From assembly GCF_005877905.1 (NCBI RefSeq), contig NZ_SWDV01000008.1, forward strand, positions 1 through 64,000: a stretch of 64,000 bases of DNA, read 5' to 3'. The DNA is from Pseudomonas nicosulfuronedens. GTDB lineage: Bacteria > Pseudomonadota > Gammaproteobacteria > Pseudomonadales > Pseudomonadaceae. The notes under the pieces were generated by a model. The model saw nothing but the letters and a program-made list of their open reading frames with translations, did not search any database and was not told where the DNA came from. Position numbers and translations under genes: made by a program. This document shows, piece by piece, positions 16,373 to 25,528 of this stretch. Within the stretch, counting starts at the first letter, position 1. Each line of letters starts with the position of its first letter.

Positions 16373-16999
16373 GTGGATATCGGCGTCTTCCTGCTGGCCC
16401 TGGCGATGGTCTACCTGCTGCCGGGGCCGGACATGATTCTCCTGCTGCACACCGGTGCCCGTGACGGTTGCCGCGCGGCGCTGGCAACTGCGCTCGGGTT
16501 GGGCCTGGCACGCGGCTGCCATGTGGCGTTGGCGGCGACCGGACTCGCACTGCTGTTCCGCACGGCGCCCTGGACCTTCGATGGGGTGCGCATCGGTGGC
16601 GGCCTCTACCTGGCGTGGATCGGTCTGCAACTGCTGCGTGCTCCGGTGGGCCTGCCGGAGGCAACCGGCGCGGTCGGGTTATCCACAGTCAGCTATCGGC
16701 GTGCATTCAGCCGGGGCTTGCTGACCAATCTGCTCAACCCCAAGGCGCTGCTGTTCTGTTCGGTGTTGCTGCCGCAGTTCATCCACCCACAGAACGGTCC
16801 TCTGGCGCTTCAGTTCGCACTACTGGGCGGCGTATTGGTAGTGGTCGGGCTGGGCTTCGACAGCTTCTATGCGGTCAGTGGCGAGCGCATGGGCCGCTGG
16901 CTGGCGCGGCACAGGACGATGCAACGGATGCAGCAGTGGGGCTTCGGCGGCATCCTGCTGGGGTTCGGTGTGCGACTGGCGCTGATCCGCGATCTGTAA
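16373..16999 (+). CDS. LysE/RhtB-family amino-acid exporter
   Basis: A 208-residue inner-membrane exporter with about six helices. The N-terminal signature LLPGPDMILLL, the glycine-rich ALGLGLARGCHVALAATG and the NPKALLF motif are typical of LysE/RhtB. I start at GTG 16373, preceded by GGAG nine bases upstream; the longer frame adds 31 residues lacking hydrophobic character. Its neighbour is a divergent Lrp-type regulator. The exported substrate cannot be told from sequence. Confidence 0.9.
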   Translation: MDIGVFLLALAMVYLLPGPDMILLLHTGARDGCRAALATALGLGLARGCHVALAATGLALLFRTAPWTFDGVRIGGGLYLAWIGLQLLRAPVGLPEATGAVGLSTVSYRRAFSRGLLTNLLNPKALLFCSVLLPQFIHPQNGPLALQFALLGGVLVVVGLGFDSFYAVSGERMGRWLARHRTMQRMQQWGFGGILLGFGVRLALIRDL

Positions 17000-17013
17000 G
17001 GCTGAAGTCTTTC

Positions 17014-17092
17014 GTAGGAGCGAGCTTGCTCGCGAACCAGTTTGCCAGCAGCTTCGAAGCCTGGGTTGTTCGCGAGCAAGCTCGCTCCTACA
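17014..17092. repeat. REPIN: two inverted REP copies
   Basis: GTAGGAGCGAGCTTGCTCGC and its reverse complement flank a 30-base centre holding AGCTTCGAAGC, itself a small palindrome. It lies between the convergent LysE-type gene and the next minus-strand gene. Confidence 0.88.
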
Positions 17093-17101
17093 AGGATCTG
17101 C

Positions 17102-17761
17102 TCAGAGGTCTTGCGGTTGGATCTTCCACAGCCGTGCCACGGACGGATTCTGCGGATTGCGCGCGACTACCAGCAGGCCAACGTCGCCACCGCTCAGTTC
17201 CCGCACCAACTGTTCGCCCTTGCGTTGCTGCATGCCTTCGGCGAGATAACCCAAGGCAATGCTCGCCGCGGCCGGGTGGGTGGCGACTGGCACGTAACTG
17301 CCATCGTCCATGTCCAGCACCACATGCCGTTCTCCGGCATCTGGCGCGGGAACGTGCAGGTCGGCCTTGCGCAATTGCGCCATGGCTTCGCTGCGGTGTG
17401 CGCTGGACATCCGTTCTTGCAGCGCACGCTCCAGCGGCAGGAATGCTTCCCTGGGTTCGGCTTTCGGCTTTGCCGGAGGTGGCGGTGTGGGTGGCTCAGC
17501 TCTGACCGGTGCAGGTTTGGGGGGCGCTGGCGGAGTTGCAGCCGGAGGCGCTGGCGTGACATCCAGCTCTTCCTGGTCGAGACCGTCCCAGTCGATCTCG
17601 TCGAGATCGACTTCCTCCGTCGCCTTCTTCTTCGGCGCCGGTCGCTTCCGAGACTTGACTGCTTCGCGCACGTCCATCCGCCGCTGACGCTTCCACTTGT
17701 GCAACTGCACGTTGGCGACGATGGCGGTGACGAGGATGAGCAGAAGGAAGAACAGCAGCAT
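17102..17761 (-). CDS. Hypothetical protein: single membrane anchor, Pro/Ala-rich linker, small C-terminal domain
   Basis: I do not recognise this 219-residue protein. Residues 1-17 form one hydrophobic helix (MLLFFLLLILVTAIVAN). A basic patch (HKWKRQRR) suggests a cytoplasmic side, followed by a Lys/Arg region, an acidic patch (EEVDLDEIDWDGLDQEELD) and about 45 residues rich in Pro and Ala. Residues from about 120 on look folded (HVVLDMDDGSYVPVATHP, ALGYLAEGMQQRK, GDVGLLVVARNP). The layout resembles membrane-tethered adaptor or division-type proteins such as ZipA only in architecture. It lies between a REPIN and the dpp genes, with its own start at 17761. Confidence 0.7.
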   Translation of the reverse strand: MLLFFLLLILVTAIVANVQLHKWKRQRRMDVREAVKSRKRPAPKKKATEEVDLDEIDWDGLDQEELDVTPAPPAATPPAPPKPAPVRAEPPTPPPPAKPKAEPREAFLPLERALQERMSSAHRSEAMAQLRKADLHVPAPDAGERHVVLDMDDGSYVPVATHPAAASIALGYLAEGMQQRKGEQLVRELSGGDVGLLVVARNPQNPSVARLWKIQPQDL

Positions 17762-17885
17762 GGAAGATCGTGGCCCTGTGGATAACGGCCACGGCGCGCA
17801 GGCGGTGGCGGGGTGCCACCCTGGCGGTATTGTCTGGCTCAGGCGATAGGCCTGGTCCGGCTACGTTGTAGGACGCAGCTGTTTC

Positions 17886-17920
17886 CGAAAGAGGGGCCGG
17901 CCTATGACCGGCCCGTTTCG
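17886..17920 (-). terminator. Probable terminator of the dpp operon
   Basis: CCGAAA, GGGCCGG, a seven-base loop, CCGGCCC and TTTCGG make a long, nearly continuous hairpin just past the dppF stop. The T-tract after it on the minus strand is short, so efficiency is uncertain. Confidence 0.55.
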
Positions 17921-17922
17921 GT

Positions 17923-18894
17923 TCAGTTCAGGAACTGCTCCGCATGGTGGCAAGCCACCTGGCGCTCATCGAGCAGGCGCAATTCCGGGACTTCGGCCTT
18001 GCAGCGCTCGGTCGCATACGGACAGCGCTTGTGGAAGGCGCAGCCAGTGGGTGGGTTGAGCGGGTTGGGGAGTTCGCCCTGAATTTTGATCTTGGGCTTG
18101 TCCGGATCGGGGTGGATGGCCGGGGTTGCCGATAGCAGGGCCTGGGTATAGGGGTGCAGCGGGCGCTCGTAGAGCTTGTCCGCCGGGCCCATCTCCGCCG
18201 GGCGGCCGAGGTACATCACCAGCACGTCGTCGGCCACGTGGCGGACCACGGCGAGGTTGTGGGAGATGAACACGTAGGCGGTGCCGAACTCCTGCTGCAG
18301 GTCCATGAACAGGTTGAGCACCTGGGCCTGGATCGACACGTCCAGCGCCGAGGTCGGCTCGTCCGCCACCAGCACCTTGGGCCGCAGCATCATTGCGCGG
18401 GCGAGGGCAATGCGCTGGCGCTGGCCGCCGGAGAACATGTGCGGGTAGCGCTGGTAGTGCTCGGGACGCAGGCCGACCTGCTTCATCATCGCCTGAACCC
18501 GTTCGCGGCGTTCGACGCGGGAGAGACTGGTGTTGATGACCAGCGGTTCGGCCAGCTGGTCGCCGATCTTCTGCCGCGGGTTGAGCGAGGCGTAGGGGTT
18601 CTGGAAAACCATCTGCACGTCACGGCGCAGTTGCTTGCGGGTGTCGTGGTCGGCGCCTTTCACCTCGTGGCCGGCGATCTGCAGCGAGCCGGAGGTGGGC
18701 TCCTCGATCAGCGTCAGGGCACGGGCGAGGGTGGATTTGCCGCAGCCGGATTCGCCGACCACGGCGAGGGTCTTGCCGGCCTGCAGGTCGAAGGACACGC
18801 CGTTGAGCGCGCGGACCAGGGCGTGCGGCTTGAACAGGCCCTGGGATATTTCGTAGTGACGGGTCAGGTCGCGGGCGGTCAGTACGGCGCTCAT
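17923..18894 (-). CDS. dppF: Dipeptide ABC transporter ATP-binding protein DppF
   Basis: A 323-residue ATPase of the oligopeptide class. It has Walker [13 protein letters not shown] (about residues 48-59), the signature FSGGQRQR, Walker [13 protein letters not shown], and the C-terminal oligopeptide-transporter extension with cysteines ([14 protein letters not shown]) that may hold an iron-sulfur cluster in this family. It begins on the last bases of dppD (ATGA) and is the last gene of the operon. Confidence 0.95.
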   Translation of the reverse strand: MSAVLTARDLTRHYEISQGLFKPHALVRALNGVSFDLQAGKTLAVVGESGCGKSTLARALTLIEEPTSGSLQIAGHEVKGADHDTRKQLRRDVQMVFQNPYASLNPRQKIGDQLAEPLVINTSLSRVERRERVQAMMKQVGLRPEHYQRYPHMFSGGQRQRIALARAMMLRPKVLVADEPTSALDVSIQAQVLNLFMDLQQEFGTAYVFISHNLAVVRHVADDVLVMYLGRPAEMGPADKLYERPLHPYTQALLSATPAIHPDPDKPKIKIQGELPNPLNPPTGCAFHKRCPYATERCKAEVPELRLLDERQVACHHAEQFLN

Positions 18895-19868
18895 CGGGCC
18901 ACCTCGGCGTTCAGGTTGAGCGGGTAGAAGCAGCGCACGGCTCCGCGCTCATGGGCGTCCAGGGCTGGGCGCACGCTGCGGCAGTTGTCCTGCACGTAGG
19001 GGCAGCGCGGTGACAGCAGGCAGCCCTGCGGACGGTCGTACTTGCCGGGGACGATACCGGGCAGGGTGGCCAGGCGTTCCTCGCCGGCGCTGTGCTCGGG
19101 GATCGCCTTGAGCAGCGCCTCGGTGTACGGGTGGGTCGGCAGGTCGAACAGCGCGGGCACCTGGCCGATCTCCACGGCTTGCCCGGCGTACATCACGCAG
19201 ACGCGCTGGGCGGTCTCGGCGACCACGGCGAGGTCGTGGGTGATCAGGATCAGTGCCATGCCCTGGTCGCGCTGCAGGTTCAGCAGCAGCTCCATGATCT
19301 GCGCCTGGATGGTCACGTCCAGCGCGGTGGTGGGCTCGTCGGCAATCAGCAGCTTCGGCTCGCCGGCAATCGCCATGGCGATGGCGACGCGCTGGCTCAT
19401 GCCGCCGGAAAGCTGGTGCGGGTAGGCGTCGAGGCGCTGCGCAGCGCCGGGGATTTCCACCCGTTCGAGCAGCTCCAGCGCGCGCTGGCGCAGGGCCTTG
19501 CCGCGCAGGCCGAGGTGCAGCTTGAGCACTTCCTCGATCTGGTAGCCGACGGTGAAGCTGGGGTTGAGGGCGGTCATCGGGTCCTGGAAGACCATGGCGA
19601 TGTCCTTGCCGACGATGCGCCGACGCTCGCGGCCCTTCAGGCGCAGCATGTCGGTGCCATCGAACTGCATGGTGTCGGCGGTGATGATGCCGGGGGCGTC
19701 GATCAGGCCCATCAGGGCCATCATGGTCACCGACTTGCCGGAGCCGGATTCGCCGACGATGGCCAGGACTTCGCCCTTGTCCACTGAGAGGTCGAGACCG
19801 TCCACCACCGGGATGGCGTTGCGGTCGCCGAAGCGCACCGAAAGATTGCGCAGGTCGAGGAGGCTCAT
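18891..19868 (-). CDS. dppD: Dipeptide ABC transporter ATP-binding protein DppD
   Basis: A 325-residue ATPase partner of DppF, with Walker [13 protein letters not shown], the signature LSGGMSQR, Walker [13 protein letters not shown], and the C-terminal [14 protein letters not shown] cysteine motif of the Opp/Dpp group. It is separated from dppC by 148 bases containing a REPIN, which is unusual inside this operon. Confidence 0.95.
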   Translation of the reverse strand: MSLLDLRNLSVRFGDRNAIPVVDGLDLSVDKGEVLAIVGESGSGKSVTMMALMGLIDAPGIITADTMQFDGTDMLRLKGRERRRIVGKDIAMVFQDPMTALNPSFTVGYQIEEVLKLHLGLRGKALRQRALELLERVEIPGAAQRLDAYPHQLSGGMSQRVAIAMAIAGEPKLLIADEPTTALDVTIQAQIMELLLNLQRDQGMALILITHDLAVVAETAQRVCVMYAGQAVEIGQVPALFDLPTHPYTEALLKAIPEHSAGEERLATLPGIVPGKYDRPQGCLLSPRCPYVQDNCRSVRPALDAHERGAVRCFYPLNLNAEVAR

Positions 19869-19900
19869 ACGGCGGTCTCCATCAGGCTTCTGTTCTTTTT

Positions 19901-19985
19901 GTAGGAACGAGGGGGACGCCTTAGTCCTTGCTCGCGAACGGGGAACGCGGAGGAGTGCAGGTTCGCGAGCAAGCTCGCTCCTACA
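19901..19985. repeat. REPIN inside the dpp operon, one arm extended
   Basis: The right arm is the usual REP ending CTCGCTCCTACA. The left arm reads GTAGGAACGA, then about 16 extra bases (GGGGGACGCCTTAGTC), then CTTGCTCGCGAAC, so the normal arm is interrupted. It lies between dppC and dppD, where it could stall decay or attenuate transcription. Confidence 0.8.
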
Positions 19986-20016
19986 GACAGCGGGAAGGTA
20001 TTCATCTGTCTGCTCC

Positions 20017-20928
20017 TCACGCCGCGTTCTTCAGCTTCGGGTCCAGCGCATCGCGCAGGCCGTCGCCCATCAGGTTGATTGCCAGCACGCTGAGCAGGAT
20101 GGTCAGGCCGGGCAGCGAAACGACCCACCAGGCGCGCTCGATATAGTCACGCGCGGAGGCCAGCATGGTGCCCCACTCGGGCGTCGGCGGTTGCACGCCG
20201 AGGCCGAGGAAGCCCAGGGCCGCAGCGTCGAGGATGGCCGAGGAGAAGCTCAGGGTGGCCTGCACAATCAGCGGCGCCATGCAGTTGGGCAGCACGGTGA
20301 CGAACATCAGGCGCAGGGTGCCGGCGCCGGCCAGGCGCGAGGCGGTGACGTAGTCGCGGTTCAGCTCGCCCATTACGGCGGCGCGGGTCAGGCGCACGTA
20401 GGCCGGCAGCGAGACGATGGCGATGGCGATCACGGTGTTGATCAGGCCTGGGCCGAGGATGGCGACGATGGCCACCGCCAGCAGCAGCGAGGGCAGAGCC
20501 AGCATGATATCCATCAGGCGCATGATCACCGGGCCCAGGCGGGTCGGCGAGAAGCCGGCGAGCAGGCCGAGGAAGATGCCGGGGATCATCGAGATCAGTA
20601 CCGAGGTCAGGCCGATCATCAGCGACAGCCGAGCACCGTGCATCAGCCGCGAGAGCAGGTCGCGGCCCAACTCGTCGGTGCCCAGCAGGAACTGCGTGTT
20701 GCCGCCTTCGAGCCACAGCGGCGGAGTGAGCAGGAAGTCGCGGAACTGCTCGCTCGGATCGTGGGGCGCGACCCAGGGCGCGAACAGCGCGCAGAACACG
20801 ATGACCAGCATGAACAGCAGGCCGCCGACCGCGCCCTTGTTGCGCGAGAAGGCTTGCCAGAATTCTTTCAGCGGGGACGGGTAGACCAGGCTCGGGTCGC
20901 TGGCGGGAGCTTTGGCGTTGGCAGTCAT
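20017..20928 (-). CDS. dppC: Dipeptide ABC transporter permease DppC
   Basis: A 303-residue inner-membrane permease of the OppC/DppC group. A hydrophobic helix ([20 protein letters not shown] region) is followed by the OppC N-terminal segment, [16 protein letters not shown], and the EAA loop region ([23 protein letters not shown], quoted in part). I start at ATG 20928 (MTANAKAP) after a 14-base gap from dppB; the upstream open frame is a shadow. Confidence 0.94.
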   Translation of the reverse strand: MTANAKAPASDPSLVYPSPLKEFWQAFSRNKGAVGGLLFMLVIVFCALFAPWVAPHDPSEQFRDFLLTPPLWLEGGNTQFLLGTDELGRDLLSRLMHGARLSLMIGLTSVLISMIPGIFLGLLAGFSPTRLGPVIMRLMDIMLALPSLLLAVAIVAILGPGLINTVIAIAIVSLPAYVRLTRAAVMGELNRDYVTASRLAGAGTLRLMFVTVLPNCMAPLIVQATLSFSSAILDAAALGFLGLGVQPPTPEWGTMLASARDYIERAWWVVSLPGLTILLSVLAINLMGDGLRDALDPKLKNAA

Positions 20929-20942
20929 GGCGTCGGCTCCGG

Positions 20943-21953
20943 TTAGCGTTGGTGACGGATGCGTGGGTTGGCGAGGCCGTAGAGGATGTCCACGATGAAG
21001 TTCACCAGGATCACCAGGGTCGCCACCAGCAGGATGCCGTTCTGCACCACCGGGTAGTCGCGCCGGCCAATGGCGTCGATCAACCATTTGCCGATGCCGG
21101 GCCAGGAGAAGATCGTCTCGGTCAGTACTGCACCGGCGAGCAGCGTGCCGACCTGCAGGCCGAACACGGTGAGGACCGGGATCATGGCGTTGCGCAGGGC
21201 GTGCACGAACACCACGCGCGCCGGCGACAGGCCCTTGGCGCGGGCGGTGCGTACGTAGTCCTCGCGCAGCACTTCGAGCATCGAGGAGCGGGTCATCCGG
21301 GCGATCACCGCCAGCGGGATGGTGCCCAGCACGATGGCCGGCAGGATCAGGTGGCGCACGGCGTCCATGAAGGCGCCTTCCTCATCTGACAGCAACGTGT
21401 CGATGAGCATGAAGCCGGTCTTCGGTTCGATGTCGTAGAGCAGGTCCAGGCGCCCGGAAACCGGCGTCCAGCCCAGGCTCACGGAGAACAGCATGATGAG
21501 GATCAGGCCCCACCAGAAGATCGGCATCGAGTAGCCGGCCAGGGAGATGGTCATCACCCCGTGGTCGAACAGCGAGCCTCGTTTCAAGGCGGCGATCACC
21601 CCGGCGAGCAGGCCGAAGACACCCGCGAACAGCAGGGCCGCCAGGGACAGTTCGAGGGTCGCCGGGAACAGGGTGAGGAATTCGTGCCAGACGCTGTCGC
21701 GGGTGGTCAGCGATTCGCCGAGGTTGCCCTGGGCGAGGTTGCCGATGTAGTCGAGGTACTGCTGGTAGAGGGGCTTGTCGAGCCCCAGGCGGTGCATGGC
21801 CTCGGCATGCATCTGCGGATCGACGCGGCGTTCGCCCATCATCACTTCCACGGGGTCGCCCGGAATCAGGCGGATCAGCGCGAAGGTCAACAAGGTGACG
21901 CCGAAGAAGGTCGGGATCAGGAGCCCGAAGCGCCGGGCAATGAAGGACAGCAT
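20943..21953 (-). CDS. dppB: Dipeptide ABC transporter permease DppB
   Basis: A 336-residue permease, with an N-terminal MLSFIARRFGLLIPTFFGVT helix, LIPGDPVEVMMG in the first periplasmic loop, and the EAA loop YVRTARAKGLSPARVVFVHALRN (in part). I start at ATG 21953; the longer frame adds 10 residues without support. The 97-base gap to the upstream binding-protein gene carries no clear terminator. Confidence 0.95.
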   Translation of the reverse strand: MLSFIARRFGLLIPTFFGVTLLTFALIRLIPGDPVEVMMGERRVDPQMHAEAMHRLGLDKPLYQQYLDYIGNLAQGNLGESLTTRDSVWHEFLTLFPATLELSLAALLFAGVFGLLAGVIAALKRGSLFDHGVMTISLAGYSMPIFWWGLILIMLFSVSLGWTPVSGRLDLLYDIEPKTGFMLIDTLLSDEEGAFMDAVRHLILPAIVLGTIPLAVIARMTRSSMLEVLREDYVRTARAKGLSPARVVFVHALRNAMIPVLTVFGLQVGTLLAGAVLTETIFSWPGIGKWLIDAIGRRDYPVVQNGILLVATLVILVNFIVDILYGLANPRIRHQR

Positions 21954-22050
21954 TGTGGGGAATTCTCCACATGGGATGGTCACGGTTGGGCCGCGTCATG
22001 GGCGGTCCGTTCTTGTCGACGTCGACCCTTATGAGGTCCGGTCCTTGTCG

Positions 22051-23655
22051 TTATGGTCCCGGCGCGCCCTGTAGCTGCACGCGGGAGAAATTATTCGAAC
22101 CCAGCGGGCTCAGGGTAAAGCCTGTCACGCTTGGGCGCACCACGGCGAACTGCTTCGGGTACGCCAGGGCGATCCACGGCGCCTCGCGCTGGTAGATCGC
22201 CAATGCCTGGCGGTATAGCCCGGCACGGGTTTCCTGGTCGGTGATGGCGCGCGCCTTGCGCAGCAGTTCGTCGAACTCCGCATTGCACCAGCCCGCCTGG
22301 TTCTCGCCACTCTTCGCGGCAGCGCAGGACAGGTTCGGCGTCAGGAAGTTATCCGGATCGCCGTTGTCGCCCGCCCAGCCCATGAAGATCAGGTCGTGCT
22401 CGCCCTGCTTGGCGCGCTTGATCAACTCGCCCCATTCGAACACGCGGATATCGGCCTGGATGCCGATCTTGCCCAGGTCATCCTGCAGCATCTGTGCGCC
22501 GATGCCGGGATTGGGGTTGGTCGGACCGCCGCCGGGGCGGGTCCAGATCGACAGTTTCAGGCCGGGCTTGATGCCGGCTTCTGCCAGCAATTGTTTCGCC
22601 CGCGCCGGGTCGTGGGGCCAGACCTTGAGTTGTGGATCGGAACCCCACAATGTCGGCGGATAGGGCGCTACAGCCAGCGTCGCGGCGCCTTCGCCGAACT
22701 GCGCCCGCAGGTAGGCTTCGCGGTCGAAGGCGAGGTTGATCGCCTGCCGCACTCGCACGTCATCCAGCGGCTTGTGCCGGGTATTGAGGCCGACATAGGC
22801 GACCAGCAACGAGTCCAGTTCCTCGATGGTCAGCTTTGGATCCTGGCGCAGCGCAGGGATGTCGGTGGGCTTGGGGTAGACGGCTATCTGGCAATCACCG
22901 GCCTTGACCTTCTGGATACGCACGTTCGGATCGGGAGTGATTGCCAGCAACAGGCGTTCGATCTTCGGCTTGCCGCCCCAATAATCCGGATTGGCGGTGA
23001 AGCGCACCTGGGCGTCCTTCTGGTAGCGCTGGAAGATGAAGGGCCCGGTGCCGATGGGCAGGTTGTTCAGTTGGTCGGCTTTTTCGGCGGCCAGCAGCAG
23101 GTCACCGTACTCGGCGGAATAGATGGAGGCGAAGCCCATCGCCAGGTCGGCGAGGAAGGGCGCCTCGGGGTGCCTGAGAGTGAAGCGCACGTGGTGGTCG
23201 TCGAGCTTTTCCACCGCGCTGATCAGGCTGGGAAGACCCATCGCCTCGGCATAGGGAAAGCCGCGTGGCGCCAGTTTGTTCCAAGGGTGCTTCGGGTCGA
23301 GCTGGCGCTGGAAACTCCAGAGCACGTCGTCGGCGTCGAAATCACGAGTCGGGGTGAAGTAGTCGGTGCTGTGGAATTTCACACCCTGACGCAGGACGAA
23401 GGTGTACTGCAGGCCGTCGTCGCTGATCTCCCAGCTCTCTGCGAGGGCTGGTACCACGTGGGTGCTGCCGGGGGCGAACTGCACCAGGCGCTCGAAGACC
23501 GTCTCGGCGGAAGCGTCGGCGGTGGTGGCGGCGGTGTACTGGGTGATGTCGAACCCTTCCGGGCTGGCCTCGGTGCAGACCACCAACGATTGGCCGAATG
23601 CCGGCGCACAGCCGAGCAGGCTGGCCAGGGTCAGGCGGATGAGCGCTTTGCGCAC
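22051..23655 (-). CDS. Periplasmic peptide-binding protein, DppA-like (second copy)
   Basis: A 534-residue SBP family 5 protein with a signal peptide ending near APAFGQS. VCTEASPEGFDITQYT is followed by the DAFV-type ETVFERLVQFAPG motif, and the long C-terminal lobe is intact. It is adjacent to dppBCDF and close in design to the next gene upstream, though they differ in many positions, so they may bind different peptides. The positional counterpart in PAO1 is dppA4. Confidence 0.9.
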   Translation of the reverse strand: MRKALIRLTLASLLGCAPAFGQSLVVCTEASPEGFDITQYTAATTADASAETVFERLVQFAPGSTHVVPALAESWEISDDGLQYTFVLRQGVKFHSTDYFTPTRDFDADDVLWSFQRQLDPKHPWNKLAPRGFPYAEAMGLPSLISAVEKLDDHHVRFTLRHPEAPFLADLAMGFASIYSAEYGDLLLAAEKADQLNNLPIGTGPFIFQRYQKDAQVRFTANPDYWGGKPKIERLLLAITPDPNVRIQKVKAGDCQIAVYPKPTDIPALRQDPKLTIEELDSLLVAYVGLNTRHKPLDDVRVRQAINLAFDREAYLRAQFGEGAATLAVAPYPPTLWGSDPQLKVWPHDPARAKQLLAEAGIKPGLKLSIWTRPGGGPTNPNPGIGAQMLQDDLGKIGIQADIRVFEWGELIKRAKQGEHDLIFMGWAGDNGDPDNFLTPNLSCAAAKSGENQAGWCNAEFDELLRKARAITDQETRAGLYRQALAIYQREAPWIALAYPKQFAVVRPSVTGFTLSPLGSNNFSRVQLQGAPGP

Positions 23656-23704
23656 GGCGGCTGCCGGGAGAAAGGGCCGCCGGGAAGCCCGGCGGCCGCT
23701 GGCC

Positions 23705-25306
23705 TTACTTGCCTACGCTGACGCCGTAGAACGAGTTCAGCGCGAACGGGCTGATCTTGAAGTCCTGCACCGTCTTGCGCATCGGCTGGTACACGGTGGA
23801 GTGGGCGATCGGGGTGATCGGCACCTGCTCCTTGAGGATGTGCTGGGCCTGCTTGTACAGCTCGGTGCGCTTGGCCTGGTCCGGAGTGCGCTTGGCATCC
23901 TTGATCAGCTTGTCGTAGGCCGGATCGCACCACTTGGAGAAGTTGTTGCCGTCCACGGCGTCGCAGCCGTAGAGGGTGCCCAGCCAGTTGTCCGGGTCAC
24001 CGTTGTCGCCGCTCCAGCCGATCAGCATGGCGTCATGCTCGCCACCCTTGGCACGCTTGATGTACTCGCCCCATTCGTAGGTGACGATCTTCGCCTTGAT
24101 GCCGACCTTGGCCCAGTCGGACTGCAGCATCTCGGCCATCAGCTTGGCGTTGGGGTTGTACGGGCGTTGCACCGGCATGGCCCACAGGGTGATCTCGGTG
24201 CCTTCGGCGACGCCGGCCTTCTTCAGCAGCTCCTTGGCCTTCTCCGGGTTGTAGCCGGCATCCTTGATGGTGTCGTCGTAGGACCATTGGGTCGGCGGCA
24301 TGCCGTTCACGGCGAGCTGGCCGGCGCCCTGGTAGACGGCGTCGATGATGGCCTTCTTGTTCACCGCCATGTCCAGCGCTTCGCGCACTTCGAGCTTGTC
24401 GAACGGCTTGTGGGTGACGTTGTAGGCGATGTAGCCGAGGTTGAAGCCCGGCTGCGACGGCATGTTCAGGTTCGGGTCCTTCTTCAGCGACTCCAGGTCG
24501 GCGGGGCGCGGGAAGAGGGTGACCTGGCACTCGTTGGCCTTGAGCTTCTGCATGCGCACCGAGGCGTCGGTGTTGATGGCGAAGATCAGGTTGTCGATCT
24601 TCACCTCACCCTTGTTCCAGTAGTCCGGGTTGGCCTTGAAGCGGATCATCGCGTCCTTCTGGTAGCGATTGAACACGAACGGGCCGGTGCCGATGGGCTT
24701 CTGGTTGATGTCGGCGGCTTTGCCCTGCTTGAGCAACTGGTCGGCGTATTCGGCGGACTGGATCGAGGCGAAGCTCATGGCCAGGTTCTGGATGAACGCG
24801 GCGTCGACTTCGTTGAGGCTGAACTTGACGGTCTTGTCATCGACCTTCTCCACCTTGGCGATGTTCGCGTCCATGCCCATGTCGGTGAAGTAGGGGAATT
24901 CGGTCTGGTACGCCTTACGGAACGGATGGTTCTTGTCGAGCATGCGGTTGAAGGTGAACAGCACGTCGTCGGCGTTGAATTCGCGGGTTGGCTTGAAGTA
25001 GTCGGTGGTGTGGAACTTCACGCCGGAGCGCAGATGGAAGGTGTAGGTCTTGCCGTCATCGGATACGTCCCATTTTTCCGCAAGGCCCGGGATGACCTGG
25101 GTGCCGCCGCGCTCGAACTGGGTGAGACGGTTGAAGACCGTTTCGGCCGAGGCGTCGAAGTCGGTGCCGGTGGTGTACTGGCCGGGGTCGAAGCCCGCGG
25201 GGCTGCCTTCGGAGCAGTAGACCAGGTTGTTGGCGGCGTGGGCGAGCGGGGCGCTGGCGATCAGCCCAGCGGCAATCATGGAGCGGATGACGGCGTTCTT
25301 ACGCAT
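23705..25306 (-). CDS. dppA: Periplasmic dipeptide-binding protein DppA
   Basis: A 533-residue SBP family 5 protein with a clear signal peptide (MRKNAVIRSMIAAGLIASAPLAHA). YCSEGSPAGFDPGQYT and ETVFNRLTQFERGG match E. coli DppA strongly. It is first in the minus-strand dppA-A-B-C-D-F cluster with a 49-base gap to the second copy. In PAO1 I remember more binding-protein genes, a regulator (psdR), a peptidase and the porin opdP in this cluster; none is seen here. Confidence 0.92.
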   Translation of the reverse strand: MRKNAVIRSMIAAGLIASAPLAHAANNLVYCSEGSPAGFDPGQYTTGTDFDASAETVFNRLTQFERGGTQVIPGLAEKWDVSDDGKTYTFHLRSGVKFHTTDYFKPTREFNADDVLFTFNRMLDKNHPFRKAYQTEFPYFTDMGMDANIAKVEKVDDKTVKFSLNEVDAAFIQNLAMSFASIQSAEYADQLLKQGKAADINQKPIGTGPFVFNRYQKDAMIRFKANPDYWNKGEVKIDNLIFAINTDASVRMQKLKANECQVTLFPRPADLESLKKDPNLNMPSQPGFNLGYIAYNVTHKPFDKLEVREALDMAVNKKAIIDAVYQGAGQLAVNGMPPTQWSYDDTIKDAGYNPEKAKELLKKAGVAEGTEITLWAMPVQRPYNPNAKLMAEMLQSDWAKVGIKAKIVTYEWGEYIKRAKGGEHDAMLIGWSGDNGDPDNWLGTLYGCDAVDGNNFSKWCDPAYDKLIKDAKRTPDQAKRTELYKQAQHILKEQVPITPIAHSTVYQPMRKTVQDFKISPFALNSFYGVSVGK

Positions 25307-25528
25307 ACGGACCTCTGTTTATTCTGGTTGTCATCGAGGGGCAGCCTCGTGAGCTGCGTTGCGTGAAACTATGCACGGCACATGCCGGGCGCAAGCTGCT
25401 GGCGGGGATGAGTGTAGAAGTTGTGACGCGGGTGCAAGGGAATGTCGCAATTTCGACAATGGGAACCGTGCAGTCGAGTGGCGGCGCCCCGGTCCCCGAA
25501 GGCGCCGCGCAGGAAGAGGTCGTGGGTG

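Noticed and set aside
25307-25528. Small open frames in the dppA upstream gap
   Set aside because: No ribosome site or homology; this 222-base stretch most likely holds only the dpp promoter and the 3' end of the SIMPL gene. I see no clear operator.
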